Below, one piece after another: positions 17,647-26,504 of a DNA stretch of 64,000 nucleotides. Source of the stretch: Siculibacillus lacustris (GTDB lineage Bacteria; Pseudomonadota; Alphaproteobacteria; Rhizobiales; Ancalomicrobiaceae); contig NZ_SJFN01000011.1 in assembly GCF_004328075.1 (NCBI RefSeq), positions 62,001 through 126,000 of the forward strand, given 5' to 3'. The translations under genes and the position numbers were made by a program. Positions within the stretch are counted from its first letter, which is position 1. Each line of letters starts with the position of its first letter. The notes beneath the pieces are model-generated. The model ran no database searches and had not been told where the DNA came from. It saw only the letters and a program-made list of their open reading frames with translations.

Positions 17647-18621
17647 TCAGATGGGGTTGAGGGCGGGGCGTCCGGCGAGGACGGCGTCGATGTTGTCGAG
17701 CGCGTCGAAGCCCATGCGGTCGCGGGTCTCGACCGTCGCGGAGGCGGTGTGCGGGGTCAGGAAGATGTTGGGCATGTCGCGCAGGCGCAGGTCGAAGTCC
17801 GGCTCGTTGCGATAGACGTCGAGGCCGGCGCCGGACAGATGGCCGGAGCTCAGCGCGGCGATCAGGGCGTCCTCGTCGACCAGCGAGCCGCGGGCGGCGT
17901 TGACGAAGACCGAGCCGGGCCGCATCAGCGCGAACATCTCGGCGGTCATCACCGTGCCGTTGCCGCCGGGCATGTGCAGCGAGAGGATGTCGACGTTCGG
18001 CAGCATCTCGGCGAGCGAGGCGTGGAACTCGGCTCCCTCTTCGACCTCGGCCGGCAGCCGGGCGATGTCGGTGTAGTGGATGGTCATGCCGAAGCCGCGG
18101 GCGCGGCGGGCGACGGCGCGACCGATACGGCCCATCCCGGCGATGCCGAGGATCGATCCCGAGACGCGCTTGCCGAGGTTGTCGGGCATGCCGAAGCTGC
18201 GGCGCCACCCGGTCCGCATCACCTCGGCGTTGGGGCCGGCCCGGCGGCAGGCGGCGAGGATCAGCAGGACCGCGAGATCGGCGGTGCATTCGGTGAGGCC
18301 GTCGGGCGCATTGGTGACGACGATTCCGCGCGCCTTGCAGGCGGCGACGTCCATGTGGTCGAAGCCGGCGCTGGGGTTGGCGATGATCTTGAGATGATCG
18401 GGCAGGCGCCACATGTGGGCGGCGGTGAGCCCCACCTTGTGGCCGATCAGGATGGCGTCGGCGCGGTGGGCGATCACTGCGGCGATGGCCTCCTCGACGT
18501 CGAGGTCGTGGTCGGCGATCAGGGCGTCGTAGTCGCGGGCGGCGCGCTCGGCGACCGCCGCGGGGACGCGGCGGGCGACGACCAGACGACGCTTCTTCGG
18601 GGTCTCGATCTCGGCGGGCAT
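17647..18621 (-). CDS. D-2-hydroxyacid dehydrogenase (glyoxylate/hydroxypyruvate reductase type)
   Basis: NAD(P)-dependent cytosolic enzyme of 324 aa interconverting a 2-keto acid and its D-hydroxy acid. The substrate domain contains IIANPSAGFDHMDVAACKARGI. The Rossmann motif is GIAGMGRIGRAVARRARGFG. Catalytic residues are the Arg in NAARGSLVDEDAL, the acidic residue in DVYRNEP and the His in LTPHTASAT. The start at 18621 is supported by AAGGAAGG upstream and by homologous N-termini; the frame stays open to 18780 but that extension is Arg/Ala-rich without a site. It is first gene of a pair with the MFS permease, which suggests it acts on the imported compound or a product of it. Confidence 0.88.
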   Translation of the reverse strand: MPAEIETPKKRRLVVARRVPAAVAERAARDYDALIADHDLDVEEAIAAVIAHRADAILIGHKVGLTAAHMWRLPDHLKIIANPSAGFDHMDVAACKARGIVVTNAPDGLTECTADLAVLLILAACRRAGPNAEVMRTGWRRSFGMPDNLGKRVSGSILGIAGMGRIGRAVARRARGFGMTIHYTDIARLPAEVEEGAEFHASLAEMLPNVDILSLHMPGGNGTVMTAEMFALMRPGSVFVNAARGSLVDEDALIAALSSGHLSGAGLDVYRNEPDFDLRLRDMPNIFLTPHTASATVETRDRMGFDALDNIDAVLAGRPALNPI

Positions 18622-19169
18622 CGGTTTCCTTCCTTCGGGGGTATCTCGGGATTGCGGGCACGAGCCGACGAACGCGGGCGCGACGAGGCATCCGGCGGGC
18701 GCGGCAAGGGCAGGTTCGGGGCGAAACGGCACACGTCGACCGGCGCGCGGCGAAACGCCGAGCGGGTACGGACGGGCCATGTCGGGGTCGGTCGTTACGC
18801 CCTCGCGAGGAGGGGTCGCGACCGAAGGAGCGACGCGATACGCGTCAGACGTCGTACGTCTTCATGCGGAGTTCTCCTCGTCTCGGGCAGGATCGTCGCG
18901 GCATGCGTGGTCTTCCGCCGCCGCATCGCCGACGCGGCAGCTTCGCCGGTCCTCCGAAGAGCAACGGCGGTCGTGGCGCCGGATGTCCGGCACGTTCTGG
19001 AGGTCGATCCGGGGAACATGCCCCGAGCGGCCCGGTGTTTCGTCCCTGGTCGCGACGACCACCTCTGAGGGGCGGTGCATCGCGTCTCTGCCGATCGTCC
19101 GAGTGCGGGATCGCGCGCGTCGGCGGCGCTTACGATCCGTCGTCCATGGCCGCCGACCGCCGAAGCGGA
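18622..19169. other. Intergenic region between the GntR gene and the dehydrogenase operon
   Basis: A 548-bp region that should contain the operon promoter. It holds a tiny reading frame with a strong ribosome site at 18845-18865 (separate entry). No longer coding frame has protein-like composition. Whether a gene was deleted here cannot be told. Confidence 0.5.
18845..18865 (-). other. Six-codon mini-ORF with strong ribosome site (possible leader peptide)
   Basis: On the minus strand GAGGAGAA precedes ATG AAG ACG TAC GAC GTC TGA (MKTYDV) by 6 bases, 223 bases upstream of the dehydrogenase start. The same bases form a 15-bp palindrome AGACGT-ACG-ACGTCT. It may be a leader peptide, the remnant start of a lost gene, an operator, or chance. 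Confidence 0.3.
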
Positions 19170-19844
19170 TCAGCGCGCCAATTCGATGGCGGCCACGTCG
19201 ACCGACCGGCCGGTATGGGCGCGCATCAGCGCCTCGGCCGTCTCGGGATCGCCGTCGATGACGGCGGCGACGATGGCGGAATGTTCGGCGAGCGAGGCGG
19301 AGACCTCGTATTTGCTGGTGAGGATCACCCGCGTGCTGATGTGGTAGTAGGCGTTGACCGCCTGGAGGCTGCGGATCAGCAGGGCGTTGCCGGTGATCGC
19401 GTGCAGGGTCTCGTGGAGCGAGGCGTTGACCGCCGCCAGCCGGCGTTCGTCGCCGGAGGCCGATGCCGATTGCACGGCGATCAGACGGGCGCGCAGGGCG
19501 GCGATGTCGATCGGGGTGCGACGGCGGGCGGCGATGCCGGCGGCGACGCCTTCCAGCGCCGAGCGGATCCGGCCCATTTCGAGCAGACGGTCGATCGACA
19601 GTTCGGCGACGTAGGTGCCGCTGCGCGGCCGCGACTCGGCCATGCCCTCGCCCTCGAGGCGTCGCAGCGCCTCGCGGACCGGCTGCGGCGAGACCCCGAG
19701 CATGGCGGCGAGGCCGCGCTCGGAGAGCTTCATGCCCGGGGCCAGCGTGCCCTCGACGATCGCCTCGCGCAGGCTGAGATAAGCCCGGTCGGCGAGCGTC
19801 GGCGGATCGTCTTGGAGGAGGGGCGGCAGCTTCATCGTCGTCAT
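19170..19844 (-). CDS. GntR-family regulator, FadR/FCD subfamily
   Basis: Transcription factor of 224 aa. The N-terminal winged helix-turn-helix (about 20-75) shows ADRAYLSLREAIVEGTLAPG, LSERGLAAMLGVSPQPVREA and LRRLEGEGMAESRPRSGTYV. The C-terminal all-helical FCD ligand domain (about 85-215) includes RSALEGVAAGIAARR, NASLHETLHAITGN and EHSAIVAAVIDGDPETAE, with the Asp/His positions typical of metal-assisted carboxylate binding. The start at 19844 (MTTMKLPP) is preferred over a longer frame because the upstream part covers an operator-like palindrome. It probably represses itself and the dehydrogenase-permease operon downstream on the same strand, released by an organic acid. Confidence 0.9.
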   Translation of the reverse strand: MTTMKLPPLLQDDPPTLADRAYLSLREAIVEGTLAPGMKLSERGLAAMLGVSPQPVREALRRLEGEGMAESRPRSGTYVAELSIDRLLEMGRIRSALEGVAAGIAARRRTPIDIAALRARLIAVQSASASGDERRLAAVNASLHETLHAITGNALLIRSLQAVNAYYHISTRVILTSKYEVSASLAEHSAIVAAVIDGDPETAEALMRAHTGRSVDVAAIELAR

Positions 19845-20304
19845 GGCCAAACTGCTATCGCAGTTTAGCAGTCTGCGCCATCGGTAGTTCCTCGGGCCGG
19901 CCGAAATTCGTTGCTGCAGGGCAGCATTCGGGCGGCCGACCACTTGGTCGCGCAGCGGTCGATCTCGGCATCGCGGTGATGCCGGAGGATTCGTCCCCCC
20001 CGGTCGGTCGGTCGCGCCCGATGGCCTTCACAGAAGACTTCCGCGGCGTAATAAAGACGGCGTATTCCCGAATGATTTGTTCGTTGGAATTCGGTCATTC
20101 TGCGTAGAGCGCGTCCCATGACGACGCATCTCGCGTCTGAAATTCTCTCGAGAGGCACAATTCGCCGGTTCATTCGATCGAATTCATGCGAATTCAACCG
20201 GTTCATTTCGGGTGATCGCGATTGGTTAATCGAAAATTAATTCCGCGCTCCCAGCGTGCCATCGACGCCGCGTCGAATGAATGTGCGTCCGGGGGAATAA
20301 TTCG
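19845..20304. other. Divergent intergenic region, GntR gene and second chemoreceptor
   Basis: About 460 bp. The left edge holds the operator-like palindrome. Bases 20040-20290 are AT-richer than the surroundings and probably carry the chemoreceptor promoter. A minus-strand frame at 19865-20206 (113 codons) has no ribosome site and an atypical composition, so it is not called. Confidence 0.5.
19849..19872 (-). promoter_or_regulatory. Operator-like palindrome at the GntR gene start
   Basis: Perfect inverted repeat AAACTGC-TATC-GCAGTTT (19849-19866), nested with ACTGCT / AGCAGT (19851-19856 and 19867-19872). It lies only 5 bases upstream of the regulator's ATG, as expected for autorepression by an FCD-type GntR protein. 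Confidence 0.55.
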
Positions 20305-22002
20305 ATGTCGTTCAAAAATTGGCCGATGATCTGGAAGGTCGTCAGCCTGCTTCTGTTGCTCGCAACCGTGGGTCTCGGCGGGGCGGTCTATTCCGGATCG
20401 CAGATGCGGGCGATCAGCGGCAGCTACGTGGCGCTCCTCGACGGACCGAGCCAGGCGGTGCTGGCGCTGGCGCGGGCCGGCCGTCTGATCTACCAGACCG
20501 AAGTGGCGATCTACCGTGACGCCGTGGCGACCTCCGACGCCGACAACGCCGCGGCCGCCAAGGCCTTCGCCGAGGCCCGGCAAGGGTTCAAGGACCGGAT
20601 CGCCGAAGCCATGAAGTTCGCCCCGATCCAAAGCACTGCCATGGCCGCGGTCGGCCGCTCTTTCGAGTCGACGCTGGACGGCGCCTGCGGCGAGACCATC
20701 CGGCTCTCGCGGGCGGCGACCGACGCGACATCGGTCGGCAAGGCGGCGGCGGCGATGCAGTCCACCTGCGCGCCGGCACTCGAAGAGGTCTTCGGTCAGG
20801 CGGCCAAGGTCTATGGCGAACTCGCCAAATTCCTCGAGGCGGAGTCCGCGGTCGCCCAACGGAAAGTCACCTTCGCCGTGACCCTGACCATCGCTCTGAT
20901 CGCCATCGGCACCATGTCGGTGATCGGCCTCGCCGTGGTTCTGGTGCGCGGTCGCCTGGTGGTGCCGATCCGTCGGATGATGGGCACGATGGCCGCGATG
21001 GGTCACGGGGACCTCGGGACCGCCGTCGACGGCACCGAGCGCCTCGACGAGGTCGGCGCCATCGCCAAGACGCTCGAAGTGCTGCGCGGTCAGCTCGGCG
21101 CGGCCGAACTTGCGCGCGTCGAACAGGCGCGGGCCGACGCGGCGGCGCGGGAGATGACGGCGAAGCGGGCGAAGCTCGCCGACGCCTTCGTCGCTCGCAT
21201 GCAGGCGCTCGCCGCCGGTTTCGCCCATTCCTCGGGCGACGTCGCCGACGCCGCCAAGAATTTGTCGGTGACGGCAGAGGAGACCTCGCGCCAGGCGCAG
21301 GCGGTGGCGTCCGCTGCGGAAGAAGCCGCCACCAACGTCCAGACCGTGGCCGCCTCCTCGGAGGAACTCGCCGCCTCGGTCCACGAGATCAACGGTCAGG
21401 TGACCCATTCGGCCCAGGTCGCCGACAGCGCCTTCACCGAGGCCGAAGCCTCCAACTCGCGCATCGCCGCGCTCGCCACCGCCGCCGCGGCGATCGGCGA
21501 CGTGGTCAACCTGATCAAGGGCATCGCCGACCAGACCAACCTGCTCGCCCTCAACGCGACGATCGAAGCCGCGCGCGCCGGCGAGGCCGGCAAGGGCTTC
21601 GCCGTGGTCGCCTCCGAAGTGAAGCAGCTGGCGGCGCAGACGACCAGCGCCACCGGCGAGATCTCGTCGAAGGTCGCCGAGATCCAGCAGGCGACGCAAG
21701 CGACGGTGCAGTCGATGGACGAGATCGTCCGGACCATCTCCAGCATGAAGGCGATCGCCGCGTCGATCGCCGGCGCGGTCGAGGAGCAGGGGGCCGCGAC
21801 CGACGAGATCGCCCACAACTGCCAGCGCGCCGCGCAAGGTACGGCCCAGGTGACCAGCAACATCGCCGGCGTCGGCCAAGCCGCGGAATCCACCGGCACC
21901 GCGTCGACGCAGCTGATGACCCTGTCGGGTGGTCTGGAGACCCAGGCATCGGAACTGCAGAGGACGGTCGAGAGCTTCGTCGTCGATCTGAAGTCGGCCT
22001 GA
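20305..22002 (+). CDS. Methyl-accepting chemotaxis protein (helical-bundle sensor)
   Basis: Chemoreceptor of 565 aa. The start at 20305 ([12 protein letters not shown]) follows GGGGGAA; an in-frame ATG 24 bases earlier lies upstream of that site. Membrane helices are at about 10-30 and 190-215. Between them is a periplasmic helical domain of about 155 residues with two cysteines (DGACGE, QSTCAP) that could form a disulfide; it resembles four-helix-bundle ligand domains, not CHASE3. HAMP follows at about 215-265, then the signalling coiled coil with the tip [20 protein letters not shown]. No CheR-docking tail is seen. The cytoplasmic part is closely similar to that of the receptor at 9103. It stands alone and ends at a bidirectional hairpin shared with tyrS. 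Confidence 0.95.
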   Translation: MSFKNWPMIWKVVSLLLLLATVGLGGAVYSGSQMRAISGSYVALLDGPSQAVLALARAGRLIYQTEVAIYRDAVATSDADNAAAAKAFAEARQGFKDRIAEAMKFAPIQSTAMAAVGRSFESTLDGACGETIRLSRAATDATSVGKAAAAMQSTCAPALEEVFGQAAKVYGELAKFLEAESAVAQRKVTFAVTLTIALIAIGTMSVIGLAVVLVRGRLVVPIRRMMGTMAAMGHGDLGTAVDGTERLDEVGAIAKTLEVLRGQLGAAELARVEQARADAAAREMTAKRAKLADAFVARMQALAAGFAHSSGDVADAAKNLSVTAEETSRQAQAVASAAEEAATNVQTVAASSEELAASVHEINGQVTHSAQVADSAFTEAEASNSRIAALATAAAAIGDVVNLIKGIADQTNLLALNATIEAARAGEAGKGFAVVASEVKQLAAQTTSATGEISSKVAEIQQATQATVQSMDEIVRTISSMKAIAASIAGAVEEQGAATDEIAHNCQRAAQGTAQVTSNIAGVGQAAESTGTASTQLMTLSGGLETQASELQRTVESFVVDLKSA

Positions 22003-22058
22003 GGAGATCGGCCGATCGGACCCGCGCGGTCGATGGGTCGGTCGTCCGGATGACGAAA

Positions 22059-22090
22059 CGGGAGCGAGGATCGCACGATCCTCGCTCCCG
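22059..22090. terminator. Bidirectional terminator between chemoreceptor gene and tyrS
   Basis: Near-perfect stem of 14-15 bp, CGGGAGCGAGGATCG / CGATCCTCGCTCCCG, between convergent stop codons. On the minus strand it is followed by TTTCGTC, which suits termination of tyrS. Confidence 0.8.
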
Positions 22091-22136
22091 CCCGTTCAGA
22101 GTGGGTGTCTGGGTCGGGCCGGTGGCGGCCCGCCGC

Positions 22137-23384
22137 TCACACCGGCTTCAGCAACACGTGCTTCTTCTTGCCCGACGAGAGCTTGATCGTGCCGTCGGCG
22201 GTCAGATCGTCGAGGCTCAGGCGGCGCTTTTCGTCGGCGACGGCGAGGTCGTTGACCTTCACCGCGCCGCCGGTGACCAGACGCCGCGCTTCGCCGTTGG
22301 AGGCGGCGAGGCCGGCGCGCACGAAGGCGGCGAGCACCCCGAGCCCCTCGGCGAGTTCCCCGCGCGGCACCTCGATCGACGGCAGGTCGGCGGCATGCGC
22401 CCCTTCCTCGAAGGTCTTGCGCGCGGTCTCGGCCGCGGCCTCGGCGGCCGGGCGGCCATGCACCAGGCTGGTGATCTCGGTCGCCAAGATCTTCTTGGCG
22501 TCGTTGATCTCGGCGCCGCCGAGCGCCTCGAGCCGGGCGATCTCGGTCATCGGCAGCTTGGTGTAGAGCTTGAGGAAGCGGCCGACGTCGGCGTCCTCGG
22601 TGTTGCGCCAGTACTGCCAGTAGTCGTAGGGGGCGAGCAGATCCGGCTCCAGCCACACCGCGCCCGAGGCGGTCTTGCCCATCTTGGCGCCCGACGAGGT
22701 GGTCAGCAGCGGCGTCGTCAGGCAATAGAACTGGGCGTCCTCCATGCGGTGACCGAGATCGATGCCGTTGACGATGTTGCCCCACTGATCGGAGCCGCCC
22801 ATCTGCAGGATGCAGCCGTGGCGGCGATAGAGCTCGACGAAGTCGTAGGCCTGGAGGATCATGTAGTTGAATTCCAGGAACGACAGCGACTGTTCGCGGT
22901 CGAGCCGGAGCTTCACCGAATCGAACGACAGCATCCGGTTGACCGAGAAATGCCGGCCGACGTCGCGCAGGAACTCGACGTAGTTGAGGCTGCGCAGCCA
23001 GTCGGCGTTGTTGGCCATGATCGACCGGCCGCCGTCGAAGTCGAGGAACTTGGCGAAGACCCGCTTGATCCCGGCGAGATTGGCGTCGATGTCCTCGACG
23101 GTCAGGAGCTTGCGCGCCTCGTCCTTGAACGACGGGTCGCCGATCATCGTCGTGCCGCCGCCCATCAGGGCGATCGGCCGGTGCCCGGTCTCCTGGAGCC
23201 AGTGGAGCATCATGATCTGGATCAGCGATCCGGCATGGAGGCTCGGGGCGGTGGCGTCGAAACCGATATAGGCGGTGATCGGACCCGCGACACAGGCGGC
23301 ATCGAGGCCTTCCGCATCGGAAATCTGGTGTACGAAGCCGCGTTCCGACAGAACGCGTAGGAAATCGGACTTGAATGCGGTCAT
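22137..23384 (-). CDS. tyrS: Tyrosyl-tRNA synthetase
   Basis: Class I aminoacyl-tRNA synthetase of 415 aa charging tRNA-Tyr. Visible features are the HIGH-type motif as HAGS (50-53, in [10 protein letters not shown]), the tyrosine-site block [24 protein letters not shown], and the KMSKS-type loop as KMGKT ([11 protein letters not shown]). A C-terminal S4-like RNA-binding domain contains [17 protein letters not shown]. The ATG at 23384 gives the expected N-terminus ([17 protein letters not shown]). The minus-strand frame stays open far upstream to 24599, but that part lies antisense to anmK and is not coding. It is monocistronic and convergent with the chemoreceptor gene, with which it shares a hairpin. 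Confidence 0.97.
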   Translation of the reverse strand: MTAFKSDFLRVLSERGFVHQISDAEGLDAACVAGPITAYIGFDATAPSLHAGSLIQIMMLHWLQETGHRPIALMGGGTTMIGDPSFKDEARKLLTVEDIDANLAGIKRVFAKFLDFDGGRSIMANNADWLRSLNYVEFLRDVGRHFSVNRMLSFDSVKLRLDREQSLSFLEFNYMILQAYDFVELYRRHGCILQMGGSDQWGNIVNGIDLGHRMEDAQFYCLTTPLLTTSSGAKMGKTASGAVWLEPDLLAPYDYWQYWRNTEDADVGRFLKLYTKLPMTEIARLEALGGAEINDAKKILATEITSLVHGRPAAEAAAETARKTFEEGAHAADLPSIEVPRGELAEGLGVLAAFVRAGLAASNGEARRLVTGGAVKVNDLAVADEKRRLSLDDLTADGTIKLSSGKKKHVLLKPV

Positions 23385-23504
23385 GATCGGCGAAACCCTG
23401 GGACGAGCGGTGGGGGCGACCCCTCGCTTCGGCTCATAGCATCTCGCGGCGCGGGATGGCACCCCCGGGCGCGGATCGGCGGCGGCGAAGAACGGAGATC
23501 GAGG

Positions 23505-24632
23505 ATGAGTGGCGTACGGGTGGCGATCGGGCTGATGAGCGGCACGTCGATGGACGGGGTCGACGTCGCGGCGATCGAGACCGACGGGCGACGGGTCGCC
23601 GGCTTCGGCCCGACTCTGTTCCGCCCCTACGGCGACGGCGAGCGGGCGACCATCCGCCGCGCCGTGGTGGTCGCCGCCCCCGCGACCGATCGCGCCGCGC
23701 GGCCCGACGATCTGCGCCGTGCCGAAGAGATCGTCACCGCCGCCCATGCCGATGCGGTCAAGACCTTCCTCTCCGACAACGGCCTGACCGCCGCCGACGT
23801 CGCGGTGGTCGGTTTTCACGGCCAGACCGTGCTGCACGCCCCCGAGCGGCATCTGACCATCCAGCTCGGCGACGGCTTGGCGCTGGCGCGGGCGAGCGGC
23901 ATTCCGGTGGTCTACGACTTCCGCGCGGCGGACGTCGCGGCGGGCGGGGAGGGGGCGCCCTTCGTGCCGATCTATCACGCCGCGCTCGCCGCCTCGCTCG
24001 CGGTCGACCGGCCGATCGCCGTGCTCAACGTCGGCGGCGTCGCCAATCTCACCTGGATCGGCACCGCGGCCGGGGCGGAACCGACCGCCGAAGATCTCGT
24101 CGCCTTCGACTGCGGCCCCGGCAACGGATCGATCGACGACTGGTGTCTGGCGCGGGCCGGCCGGGCGATGGACTTCGAGGGCCGCTTCGCCGCCGCCGGC
24201 CGGGTCGACGAGGCGATCGTCGCCCGCCTGCTCGCCGATCCGTTCTTTCATCTGCCGGCGCCGAAGTCGCTCGACCGCAAGGCCTTCGGATCGGACGCCG
24301 TGGCCGGGCTCTCCCTCGAGGACGGCGCGGCGACGCTGACCGCCTTCACCGCGGCGGCGATCGCCCGCGGCCTCGACCTCCTGCCGACGCGGCCGGCGAG
24401 CCTGATCGTCGCCGGCGGCGGCGCCCACAATCCGACCTTGCTGGCGATGATCCGCGCGCGCACCGACGCCGCCGTCACCACCGCCGACGCGGTCGGCTGG
24501 TCGACCGACTTCCTGGAGGCCCAGGCCTTCGCGCATCTGGCGGTGCGCCATCTCGAAGGCCTGCCGCTGAGCTTCCCCCGCACCACCGGCGTGCCGCATC
24601 CGATGCGCGGCGGGGTATCGGCACGCTGGTGA
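23505..24632 (+). CDS. anmK: Anhydro-N-acetylmuramic acid kinase
   Basis: Recycling enzyme of 375 aa that hydrolyses the 1,6-anhydro ring of anhydroMurNAc and phosphorylates it to MurNAc-6-P. The phosphate-binding start [12 protein letters not shown] (residues about 9-20) is diagnostic. Other family blocks are [58 protein letters not shown] and [15 protein letters not shown]. It is transcribed divergently from tyrS, an arrangement common in Alphaproteobacteria, with only about 120 bp between the starts. Its 3' end is 3 bp from the convergent dapB homologue. Confidence 0.96.
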   Translation: MSGVRVAIGLMSGTSMDGVDVAAIETDGRRVAGFGPTLFRPYGDGERATIRRAVVVAAPATDRAARPDDLRRAEEIVTAAHADAVKTFLSDNGLTAADVAVVGFHGQTVLHAPERHLTIQLGDGLALARASGIPVVYDFRAADVAAGGEGAPFVPIYHAALAASLAVDRPIAVLNVGGVANLTWIGTAAGAEPTAEDLVAFDCGPGNGSIDDWCLARAGRAMDFEGRFAAAGRVDEAIVARLLADPFFHLPAPKSLDRKAFGSDAVAGLSLEDGAATLTAFTAAAIARGLDLLPTRPASLIVAGGGAHNPTLLAMIRARTDAAVTTADAVGWSTDFLEAQAFAHLAVRHLEGLPLSFPRTTGVPHPMRGGVSARW

Positions 24633-24635
24633 GGA

Positions 24636-25445
24636 TCACCCGACCAGCAGCGGATCGAGCCCCCGCGTGAGCCCGACCCGCTCGACCACCCGGCGGGCGG
24701 CGAGCAGCGTCCCGGCGACATAGGGCGTCGGCGAGGAGCCGGCGTCGTGGCGGATCACCAGCCGCTCGTCGGGGGCGCCGAAGATCGCTTCGCAGGACAG
24801 CACGAAGGACGGCAATCGCAGCGAATGGACCTGGATCGGCGTCGGCTCGGCGATCGTCGCGCCGCGGGTCGCGGGCAGGCCGGCCAGCGTCTCGGGCGGC
24901 AGCGAGGTGGCCGGGCGGCGCACCTCGGACAGCGCTTCGGCGAGTTCGCGCGCCGTGCCCGACGGCGTGTCGGGCTTGCGCGGCGAGGCGTAGTCGATCA
25001 CTTCGACGTCGTCGACCCAGCGCGCCGCCTCGAGGGCGAAGCGCTTCAACAGCGTCGCGGTGATCGAGAAATTGCCGGCGGCGACCACCCCGCGGCCTGC
25101 GGCGCGGGCGGCGGCGTCGATCGCCCCGTAGTCGGCCGAGCCGAGACCCGACGTGCCGACCACCACGTGGCGGCCGGCGGCGAGCGCGGCGTGGACATGG
25201 GCGGCGACAGCGTCCGGGGCGGTGTAGTCGATCACCACGTCGGAGGGCACGGTCAGCGCCTCCTCGAGGCTGCCGACCAGGGCCACGCCGAGGGGCGCGC
25301 CGCCGGCGACCGTGCCGGCGTCCTCACCGGCGCGGGCCCGCGACACCGCGGCGGCGAGTTCGAGGTCCGGGGCCGCGGCGATCGCGGTGATCAGGGCGCG
25401 GCCGACCCAGCCGGTGGCGCCGGCGACGACGATGCGAAGGCTCAT
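24636..25445 (-). CDS. DapB-family reductase lacking the usual catalytic His pair
   Basis: A 269-aa protein of the 4-hydroxy-tetrahydrodipicolinate reductase fold, expected in lysine/diaminopimelate synthesis. It has the N-terminal nucleotide motif VAGATGWVGRALI, VIDYTAPDAVAAHV, VVGTSGLG and the substrate loop PDTPSGTARELAEAL. In canonical DapB the loop is preceded by a His-His-Arg-His-Lys run. Here the aligned residues read ASPRK (153-157), so the catalytic histidine is absent while the Lys is kept. The start at 25445 (MSLRIVVAGATG) is taken because the fold begins there. It may be a divergent but working DapB, or a paralogue acting on another imine, with the true dapB elsewhere in the genome. 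It is convergent with anmK. Confidence 0.75.
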   Translation of the reverse strand: MSLRIVVAGATGWVGRALITAIAAAPDLELAAAVSRARAGEDAGTVAGGAPLGVALVGSLEEALTVPSDVVIDYTAPDAVAAHVHAALAAGRHVVVGTSGLGSADYGAIDAAARAAGRGVVAAGNFSITATLLKRFALEAARWVDDVEVIDYASPRKPDTPSGTARELAEALSEVRRPATSLPPETLAGLPATRGATIAEPTPIQVHSLRLPSFVLSCEAIFGAPDERLVIRHDAGSSPTPYVAGTLLAARRVVERVGLTRGLDPLLVG

Positions 25446-25603
25446 GGAACGGCTCCCGAGGGTTGATTTGCGCCGAGACTGCCGCAGCGCGGCGACGGCG
25501 GCCATCGAATTCGACGCACCGATCGATCACGTCGCGCTGATGTGACGACGCCGGCGACCGCGTGGGTCGCCGGCGTCGGACGAAACGGACGGTGGTGGGA
25601 CGG

Positions 25604-26260
25604 TCAGGCGCTCTCGGCGTTGGCCGCCAGCCGCATGTCGACATATTGCTCGCAGTTGGCGAGCAACTCGTCGACCTTGCCTTCGAAGAAGTGGTTGGCG
25701 CCTTCGATGATGCGCTGATCGATGACGATGCCCTTCTGGGTCTTCAGCTTATCGACCAGGGTCTGGACGTCCTTGATCGGCACCACCTTGTCGATGTCGC
25801 CGTGGATGATCAGGCCGGAAGACGGGCACGGGGCGAGGAACGAGAAGTCGTTGAGGTTGGCCGGCGGGGCGATCGAGATGAAGCCCTCGATCTCCGGGCG
25901 GCGCATCAAGAGCTGCATACCGATCCAGGCGCCGAAGGAGAAGCCGGCGATCCAGCACGAGCGCGCGTCGGGGTGGATGGTCTGGACCCAGTCGAGGGCC
26001 GAGGCCGCATCCGACAGCTCGCCGGCGCCGTGGTCGAAGGCACCCTGGGAGCGGCCGACGCCGCGGAAGTTGAAGCGCAGCACCGCGAAGCCGCGCTTGG
26101 CGAACATGTAGTAGAGCTGATAGGCGATCTGGTTGTTCATCGTCCCGCCGAACTGCGGGTGGGGATGAAGGATCAGGGCGATCGGCGCGTTGCGCACCTT
26201 GGCGGGCTGGAATCGCCCTTCGATGCGACCGGCCGGTCCGTTGAAGATCACCTCGGGCAT
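25604..26260 (-). CDS. Alpha/beta hydrolase
   Basis: Cytosolic serine hydrolase of 218 aa in the short COG2945-like group. N-terminal HPHPQFGGTMNN is typical of that group and supplies the oxyanion area. The nucleophile elbow is GFSFGAW (Ser108), the acid is in HGDIDKVVP (Asp155 or Asp157), and the catalytic His is in GANHFFEG (His190). The start ATG at 26260 gives MPEVIFNGPAGRIEGRF, which matches the group's N-terminus. The substrate is unknown. It is divergent from the SUF operon with a 244-bp shared promoter region, a placement I recall from other alphaproteobacterial suf loci. Confidence 0.88.
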   Translation of the reverse strand: MPEVIFNGPAGRIEGRFQPAKVRNAPIALILHPHPQFGGTMNNQIAYQLYYMFAKRGFAVLRFNFRGVGRSQGAFDHGAGELSDAASALDWVQTIHPDARSCWIAGFSFGAWIGMQLLMRRPEIEGFISIAPPANLNDFSFLAPCPSSGLIIHGDIDKVVPIKDVQTLVDKLKTQKGIVIDQRIIEGANHFFEGKVDELLANCEQYVDMRLAANAESA

Positions 26261-26504
26261 GGATAGGATCGTCCTGTGATCGGGAGGACCGGACGTCGGC
26301 CTCGTGGCGGCGATCGACCCCGATCGACCCCAGGCGCGTCGGCCACATCCCCTGGGGTATGTGGTGGCGTCGGGCCATCCGCCCGACCGATCGCCACTGT
26401 TAGCATGACCGGGGGGGCGACTTTCAAGCAATTCCGTCGAGCCGAGCCTGCGATCGCTCCGCCGCCCCGCCCGCGTCCTCCTCCTCCCGCCGATCGGTAC
26501 CGCC

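Noticed and set aside
19865-20206. Minus-strand 113-codon frame upstream of the GntR gene
   Set aside because: No ribosome site and Arg-rich mixed composition. It would also cover the operator-like palindrome region of the regulator.
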